Positions 57,790-64,000 of a stretch of DNA of 64,000 nucleotides are shown piece by piece. The notes under the pieces are model-generated. The model was given only the letters and a program-made list of their open reading frames with translations. It made no database searches and was not told where the DNA came from. The stretch spans positions 13,390,041 through 13,454,040 of the forward strand of contig CM026565.1 in assembly GCA_015143295.1 (NCBI GenBank). The letters run 5' to 3'. How positions within the stretch are numbered: position 1 is the stretch's first letter; every line of letters begins with the position of its first letter. The stretch comes from Tetracentron sinense (lineage: Eukaryota; Streptophyta; Magnoliopsida; Trochodendrales; Trochodendraceae). The position numbers and the translations under genes were made by a program.

Positions 57790-58590
57790 ATCAACTCTAA
57801 TTCCGTTCCTGTGGCCCTCCTCGACTCACATTACACGGAACTCTCAAAGCTCGTCGAGAAAGCTCTGCTTCTGCAAACCCTAGAAGATGCTGTCGGAAAG
57901 CACAACATCACCATTTTCGCTCCCAGAAACGAAGCTCTGGAACGTGTTCTTGACCCCGAGTTCAAGCGATTCCTTCTCGAGCCATGTAATCTTAGATCTC
58001 TCCAGACTCTGTTAATGTTTCATATAATTCCAAACCGAATCGGATCGAACAAGTGGCCGATGACAGACGCTGAGTCAACTCAGCACAAGACGCTCTCTAA
58101 CGATCATCTTCACTAGGTGTCAGGATTAGATAAAGAACGAAACACCATCGACACCAAGCGAGCTCTAGTAGGGCAAACAGTCCAGCCATCTAGACGCGTC
58201 ACTCTGACCCGACGGCTGTGATTACGGCATCGAAAAACTGGTTAGTGACCACTATCCGTGCAAAGGAGGAGTTGTAACGTCGGAGAAAATCTAGAAGGAG
58301 AGGGCCGGATCGAGATGTAGTGTGACGTCTTACAGAACTAGAATAACACCGGAGGTCGATCAGAACACGAACCGGCTAACAAACTCAGGGCCCACTGCAC
58401 AGGTTTCCACCAAGGTTGCCTATGGTTTGCGAATTGCGGACGCAAAAGATGGCTCCTGGACGTCTCTGGAGCTGCGCTTGCACCGAAGACCTGGTGGACT
58501 GCACCACCAACATTCGACGGCCAAAAGCCAGGTTAAGGACGTCATGGACACGACAGCACACTATCTTGATTGAACGGTGGATTCAAAGAA
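57790..58590 (+). pseudogene. Fasciclin-like arabinogalactan protein (FLA15-18 type), truncated pseudogene
   Basis: From 57790 the frame reads INSNSVPVALLDSHYTELSK, then EKALLLQTLEDAVG and HNITIFAPRNEALERVLD, the first fasciclin (FAS1) domain with its H1 motif, as in Arabidopsis FLA15-18, and ends in a stop at 58117 after KTLSNDHLH. Decayed remnants follow: TRPDG...GIEKL-like sequence at 58215-58255 and a GPGG..HH..QVKD-like stretch at 58490-58545 (linker to the second FAS1 domain). Intact proteins are ~440-460 residues, secreted cell-surface proteoglycans in wall organisation. Here the signal peptide, most of the linker and the second FAS1 domain are missing. FLA genes of this group usually lack introns, as here. 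Confidence 0.85.
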
Positions 58591-58859
58591 ATGGCCGGAC
58601 AAAATAAACAACAAACTGTTAACGTTGTCCCGTCTTCGTCAATTTTGTTCTAATTTCCATACTATCTATGTTTCAGATGCTAGTTTTCTTCGCTGGATGA
58701 GAATCCTCAATGGTAAGCGCATAGCCTCCAGTGGGTCGCTCCCATAAAGGGAATGGATAATTCCGTAATATGCGGCGCGCACATCCCCTCTGGTCTGAGG
58801 TAGTTTCCGCGCTTACTCTACCGTTTCTCGGAATCTTTCCCTGTGTGTCTGTGACCGCA

Positions 58860-59745
58860 AGTCGTGGTGGTCATGAAATAAAGGTTGTTCAAAAGAGACC
58901 ACCATCAAAATTCTGTGTCATATTAAGAATTGACTCACACAGTCTTGGGTTTACGCTTTACAATCTAACAAAAAGAGGCAACTAGAGAACCCGCAGTGCT
59001 AAAAATTGTGTATTCAAGGCTTAACACATCTGGCTAAATTTACACACTTAGAGTAATGAAAATATAAATGTGCTAGAAGAGACACCTACATCAAAACACG
59101 ATGCTGGTTACGAATTGCCGCAAATTGTAGATTTGGAATTTGAGTTTAGCAAAAAAGAGGACAACTAGAGAAACCTCGCACTAAAACTCAGATATACAAG
59201 GTATAAACACCTCGAAACCAACTTCAACACTTAGGAGTATTGAAATACAGATGTCAGAAAAATAATATCAAAAACCGAATAAATATTAGAATTGGTGCCA
59301 ATTGTAGGTTTAGGCTCTCAGTATTATAAGAAATAAATAGGGAAACCATGGTGACCAATCGGTATCCGAGGTCCAAACACCTCGGAAACGAATTCAATGC
59401 TAGGTATATGAAAGTAAGCGGTTGAATAGATTACATTAAAAAATTGAGTCTAGTTTGGATTGTAACACAAAATTATGGGTTTAGGTTTCACTGTCTTATC
59501 AAACGAGATAATCCGGGAACTTTGGTACCCAAATCGTGCATACAAGGTCCAAACACCTCGAAAGCATTCCAACATTTAGATCATGTTGAAATAAAGATGA
59601 TAAAAGAGACCTTATCAAATAATTGAATTACGATTAGGATTTAGTGCAAAATTATTGGTTTGGGGTTTACAGTTTTAACAATTCCAGTATTTACACTATA
59701 TTGAAATAATGTCGTCAGATGAGATCATATAAAAAATCGAGTGTA
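58860..59745. repeat. Highly diverged units of the ~178-bp satellite
   Basis: About five loose units. Shared words with the 3.3-4.9 kb array in the same order: ATTGTAGGTTTAGGC, GGTACCCAAATCGTGCATAC, ACACCTCGAAACCAA, CACTTAGGAGTATTGAAATA and TCAAAAACCGA...TTAGGATTTAG. The word ACCTCG(A/G)AA recurs at 59209, 59379 and 59555 (170-176 bp apart). Orientation is the same as the left array. Divergence between units is much higher than on the left. Confidence 0.75.
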
Positions 59746-61412
59746 GGTTAGGAATTTGCACACATTTATAAGTTTGTTGAGAGCCTAAGTAGGAGGTTCA
59801 CAATGATCTGAGAACTTAAGGTGTCCTAAGGTATCAAGGATTAAAATAGTGGATGATACCAAGTATATACATCAACAACACCGGATGCCAGTGAGAAGTA
59901 TTCCTGGGAGGCCACTTAGGACATCTTGAAGGCCAACTGTGCCTGTGCATGCTCCACCATCTGCCTCTTAATAGTTTTCTTGTTGAATTACATCTAATGT
60001 GCAAGTTTCAGTATCCGATTTTTGGAGTTCAATTAGATGACCATAGTTTTTGTAATCCAATCTTGAGCTAACGATCCTATGATAGCCCTTTTCGAACATC
60101 CATGAAATAGAACTTTATTCTATCCTTGGGGTATCCTTGACGTAGCTCTTCTTTGACGCAGCTCTTCTTTGACGTTCTAAATGGGTTATTCTTGTTCACA
60201 CCAAAGTTTCTTCTCGTAACGAAGTGTCGTCATCTTCGGCATTATCATTGCTAACTGCTACTTGCCCAGTTCGACATGCTCTTTTTCTTCTTAGCCCTGC
60301 AAATGCAAAAAAAAAATCATTAGATAGGTGAAACCCAGATCAATTTTACTTAAATTAGCAACACTCCAAAGGATCATAGGAAATTTTTTGGAGTTAGAGA
60401 TGATGGAAAACATACTAGATAGTAATGGCGGATGTCACAGAATCCTGAGGGGCCTTGAATTTCATGGGCATAGCACTGTAGGTAAGGAAAAACTTGTGAG
60501 AAAGCAGTGGGAGATATGAAGAATGAACCCAAGTTTTGGATTAATGTAAAAGATGGAATGGTGGATTCAAATTTGGTAGAGTAGACGCGTGGGGTGGGGG
60601 CTGAAACTAACTTATCTAGTAGGGGACTCTCTTCAATGTGTTGGCAGCATGGAAAGAGAGAGAGAGAATGGATTTGATTTCGTTGGGGTTTTGGCTGAGG
60701 GCTGAGTCTTAGGGTGGGGTTTCCAATGATAAACAAACACATGCACTTTCATGCAAGGCCTTAGAACGCAACACCTGTGTTGCAATTGGCTGATCAGATA
60801 AGTATTTGATCCGAAGTGATACATGGCAGCCACAATGAACCCCATTTTTGTCCCTTTTGATGGTTTTAGATGTGATTATGCACTTCCTGACAAGTCCTAG
60901 ACGGTTGGACGACAAGAATACCTATGGGCTTTCTAGTACTGAGACTGCAAGGGAACTGCTATTTAGTTTGGCTAACTAGAAAGAGACCTGTACTTGGTCA
61001 TTCATTTTATTTTAGTCGTCTTTATCGTGCTATTTCTACACATTGCATCACACAGACAAGCCCATGTAATTTAATAATTATTAGTCGTTGTTTTCATTGC
61101 TTTATATTTCCTAGCAAGATAGTTAGAATCATCATCCTTTCCATCCTTTACTGAGGAAACAACTTCTATGAGTAAGACAGCAAACTTCAGCTTTTCTAGA
61201 TCGTTAGTTATAATTTTTCTTTTGTACAATCTCATACAGAAGTTTAATATTGAAAAATCTAAGATATGAATAAATGAGTTACGTGACACAATTGGATTTT
61301 AGAAGTAAAGGCTGGTAGGTAAGACCAGGCTTCCATTATCTGCCTGATGTTGGACAGTAGGTTTACTTTATTTCTTTCTTGAACTTTTTTCTGGAGTTTG
61401 GACTGACTGTTG
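59746..61412. other. Low-copy-looking DNA with weak minus-strand exon candidates
   Basis: On the minus strand, an exon-like block (acceptor CTACAG, about 60480 down to 60412, donor GTATGTTT; reads CYAHEIQGPSGFCDIRHYYL) is followed by another (acceptor TTTGCAG near 60303, down to about 60196; GLRRKRACRTGQVAVSNDN, then an acidic stretch to a stop). They join in frame. I do not recognise the protein. A tandem GACGTAGCTCTTCTTT repeat (60132-60165) lies just downstream. Nothing else is seen. Confidence 0.25.
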
Positions 61413-61759
61413 TTCATTTTGATTTTGTTTATAATCGTTTCCTCACATTACCCATCTCGGTCTCCTGGGGGACAAGGTTAGCAATTGAAAAGTGGAGCAG
61501 ATAGTTTAAGTTGAGTATTGACCCGCTCGGAGGGGGGGTAAGCTAGCAAGGCTAAGCACAGCATAAGGGGCTCAGCTTTAAGTCAAGAAGGGCAGGGGAA
61601 ACGAAACTCTTGTCTTGGGGAAGCGATCCCGAAAGCTTGAGTGCTATTCATTTTGATTTTGTTTATAATCTTTTCCTCACATTACCCATCTCAGTCTCCT
61701 GGGGGTCAAGGTTAGCAATTGAAAAGTGGAGTAGACAGTTTAGGTCGAGTATTGACCCG
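61413..61759. repeat. 113-bp direct duplication around a 121-bp GC-richer insert
   Basis: TTCATTTTGATTTTGTTTAT... to ...GAGTATTGACCCG occurs at 61413-61525 and again at 61647-61759 with about eight differences. Between them (61526-61646) lies a GC-richer segment containing TAAGTCAAGAAGGGCAGGGG and GAAGCGATCCCGAAAGCTTG, unlike the AT-rich surroundings. Confidence 0.9.
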
Positions 61760-62911
61760 GAGAGTGGGTGATATTACAATTGGAGTATCACTACCCAATT
61801 TGTGCCGAACATTTATTTCCATCCAGAATTATATTCTAGTTAATGTAATCTGTCACTGGAGAGGAGTTTAAGACTTTATTCACATCATCAAGCAATTACA
61901 ATTTTATGTATTCTATTGGCTTGACAAATATCTTTTGGTGCTGAAGTCGGAACGACCTTTTTCTTTCCGTAATGTTCAAGAGTTTTGTTTAGTGCTTTAT
62001 ATCCAATTTTAGTGTAGTGGTAGTTGAAACTAGTAATGACCTTCTTAGGCTACCTCTCAAGTTTAAGTTTAGTTGGTTGTTCACCTGCTGTCTTGGGGAT
62101 GTTTCTATTGGACTTATTATTGGCCTTATTTCACCTGTAATTTTTTTTTCTTGAATGAGAACTTAAAATATCAGTTAAACTTGGTAATTCTATTTGACTT
62201 ACATTTTCATATAGTTAATCACCTAGTTGGTATAAGGCTATAAGATTCAATGTCGCATGCTTTGACAGAAGATATGGCTCTGAATAAAATAATTGTGGCA
62301 TGATTCATATAGACGACACTGAATAGTTGGGGATAAAGCTCTGATGATTATGTGTGCTGTGTGGTAAGTTTGTAATGAATTTTCTTCTAGCCGGAGAACA
62401 ATGTTGCAATTCTTAGTGCCAAAGTGCAAATTCATGTTACTTCCTTTTGCCTTTGGTATGCACCTCTGATTCATCTAGTAGGTGTTGGTTTGAATAGTAA
62501 TTTTTTACATCTGTTCTATAAAATAACTGACACTGACAGAATGCTAAAGGTGGATGCAAACCTTATTCTATATTAGGGTGAACTTCACTTTTCGTGTATT
62601 ATCTTATATCCTAATTTATTTTTAATGCTTAGTTAATATATCTGATTTTAATATTTATCTATTTTTCTAATTTACCTTTTTGTGCAGGAACTCAATGGCG
62701 TTTGGCAAAGGGCTACAGCAGGTCTACTTGTTTCGATAGGCTCTCATTTAATTGATCTGGTAAGCGTTGTTGATGTAATGGATTTTTTTGTTGGTTGTAG
62801 CTATCAACTTGGTTACTTGTTTCAAATCGAGGTGTGGTTTCATAGTAGGAAATAGTGGCTGTTCTAAATTTGTGTGAACATCAATTGAGCCTACTTAGCC
62901 TTTTTTTGGTT

Positions 62912-62930
62912 GGGGGGGGGGGGGGGGGGG
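62912..62930. repeat. G19 homopolymer
   Basis: Nineteen consecutive G on the plus strand, just after a T-run; its length is likely uncertain. Confidence 0.9.
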
Positions 62931-63350
62931 ATTTTTCTTTCATTGATCCAGGCATATTTGGTTCCTTGAGGATGGTCAACCAACTATGTGTCTTTTGTTT
63001 CACTCCATTCCTGCATTTTCCTTTTGGTAAGGAGCTTGTATTGTATCATAATAAATGTAACAAAATGTGCAAAAATTAGGAAGAGAAGGGTTTTCTAATT
63101 GAAACAGCAGGCTTTGCTTAGGTGATACCTAGGCAACCATTCATGCAGTGTAAGGATTTCAGTGAGCTCGATGATTCAAGAGATTGCTTCCCCTGTATTC
63201 AAGAGATTGCTTCCCCTGTATGGGTGATTTTTCAGTTATGTTTCAAGAGATTTCTAGGCCAGTCACTAGAGTTTTCAGTAGCGTTTTTCCAATTTTTCTA
63301 ATTTAATATATGCAATTCAGACACAGCTGGTAAATTGATTATGCATTAAA

Positions 63351-63617
63351 TTATATACTAGTTTGGTCATACTTGTAATCTTAGTATCAATGTGCTGGCT
63401 TATTATATACTAGTTTGATCATACTTGTAATCTTAGTATCAATGTGCTGGCTTACTACTTACATTACTTTGATGAAAAGTTTATAAGTTACGTTTTGTGA
63501 ATACTTTTTATTTATAACTTCCACATTTTGTTAAATATTTTCTTATAATTATAAGTTCCACGTTTTGTGAATACTTTTTATTTATAACTTCCATATTCTG
63601 TTAAATATTTTCTTGTA
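63351..63617. repeat. Two adjacent tandem duplications (52 bp and 68 bp)
   Basis: TTATATACTAGTTTGGTCAT... repeats at 63351 and 63403 (one or two differences). AAGTT...ACGTTTTGTGAATAC... repeats at 63485 and 63553. Two independent recent duplications within 270 bp. Confidence 0.9.
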
Positions 63618-64000
63618 ACTTACTTTAGTTGTTGAATATTTCTTTCTCTTTATGGCACTTATTTCCAAGGAAAATTGAATATTACTTGCCTATGTAATAC
63701 TCTTGTTCTTTTCCTTGTTCTTTTCTCGTAGGCAGGTTTTTTGGCTTCTTCTAGTGAAGCTTGCTATATTTTGATTTGGTAGATGATGGAAGAAATTTTC
63801 CTTCACCTATCTGGGCCTAATTCATCTCTACCAGCCATGGTGTAAATACTGCAGCTGAAGGTTATGCATCTTTTTTTGATCTCGATTATGATCAGCTTGG
63901 TATGATTTTACTGGATTCAATTTGTCAGCTTAGACAAAAATGCCTGGTGTGCTTGTTCTTTCAATTGAAGCTTTATTGTTCACTCCTAGTCCTCGATTAA

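Larger units (their letters stand above)
61760..64000. other. AT-rich, intron-like DNA with one plus-strand exon candidate
   Basis: 62688-62759 is a 72-bp block between a good acceptor (TTTTTGTGCAG) and donor (GTAAGC), open for all 24 codons (ELNGVWQRATAGLLVSIGSH). It could join in phase to a block after TTTCTCGTAG (63734 on, AGFLASSSEACYILIW then stop). No family is recognised. A G19 run sits at 62912-62930. Tandem duplications of 52 bp (63351-63453) and 68 bp (63485-63617) follow. T-rich tracts throughout suggest introns of a gene that may extend past the window. Confidence 0.3.

Noticed and set aside
58770-58985. A 71-codon plus-strand frame after the FLA pseudogene
   Set aside because: It runs into the diverged satellite units and has no recognisable domain.

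Overview
This is a stretch of flowering-plant nuclear DNA, most likely from a eudicot. It is AT-rich and dominated by transposable elements of plant type: Tekay-like and Tat-like Ty3/gypsy elements, an L1-type LINE with a C-terminal RNase H, Helitrons carrying RPA-like exons, and a CACTA-like end. It also holds decayed plant genes (a fasciclin-like arabinogalactan protein and a Ulp1/C48 peptidase). I found no clearly intact host gene, no tRNA or rRNA gene and no CRISPR array. The species cannot be told from the sequence alone.

Layout. 1-3.3 kb is gene-poor DNA. 3.33-4.89 kb is a ~178-bp tandem satellite. 5.43-5.81 kb is a hairpin array like the subterminal repeats of a CACTA transposon. 5.89-8.48 kb is an LTR of a Tekay-like family, here called family T. 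9.06-10.06 kb is an integrase piece of an older T-like element. From 10.06 to about 34.69 kb there is a three-level nest. The outermost level is a minus-strand, 5'-truncated T element (LTR 10057-12708, pol 12.7-15.17 kb, resuming at 34637). Its reverse-transcriptase region was hit by a T-family solo LTR (15173-34636). That LTR was in turn hit by a 17.1-kb Tat-lineage element (15425-32525). The Tat element carries an antisense spliced gene between pol and its 3' LTR, and its 3' half is present twice, joined by an error-rich patch at about 25.75-27.55 kb.

34.7-36.0 kb is AT-rich repeat DNA. 35.96-43.79 kb is a Helitron with RPA70-like exons, split by a full-length but broken LINE (36509-42693, 16-bp target duplication). 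44911-47656 is another solo LTR of family T with perfect 5-bp target duplications. 47.7-50.1 kb holds 75-bp repeats and shuffled duplications. 50.46-53.6 kb is a multi-exon Ulp1-like cysteine-peptidase pseudogene. 54.48-55.70 kb is a 173-bp tandem array abutting a second Helitron copy (55696-57352). 57.6-58.6 kb has a promoter-like stretch, a short ATG exon and a fasciclin-like arabinogalactan pseudogene. 58.86-59.74 kb holds highly diverged units of the same satellite seen at 3.3 kb. 59.8-64 kb is low-copy-looking DNA with a few weak exon candidates and small duplications.

The genes do not form a pathway; the window records successive insertions. The points most worth a second look are the palindromic arrays placed about 50 bp upstream of the TATA box in the T-family LTRs, each with a different palindromic word; the antisense gene in the Tat element; the dated nest; the Helitron pair whose homology continues past the Helitron end; the satellite family at both ends of the window; and a probable assembly patch at 25.75-27.55 kb.
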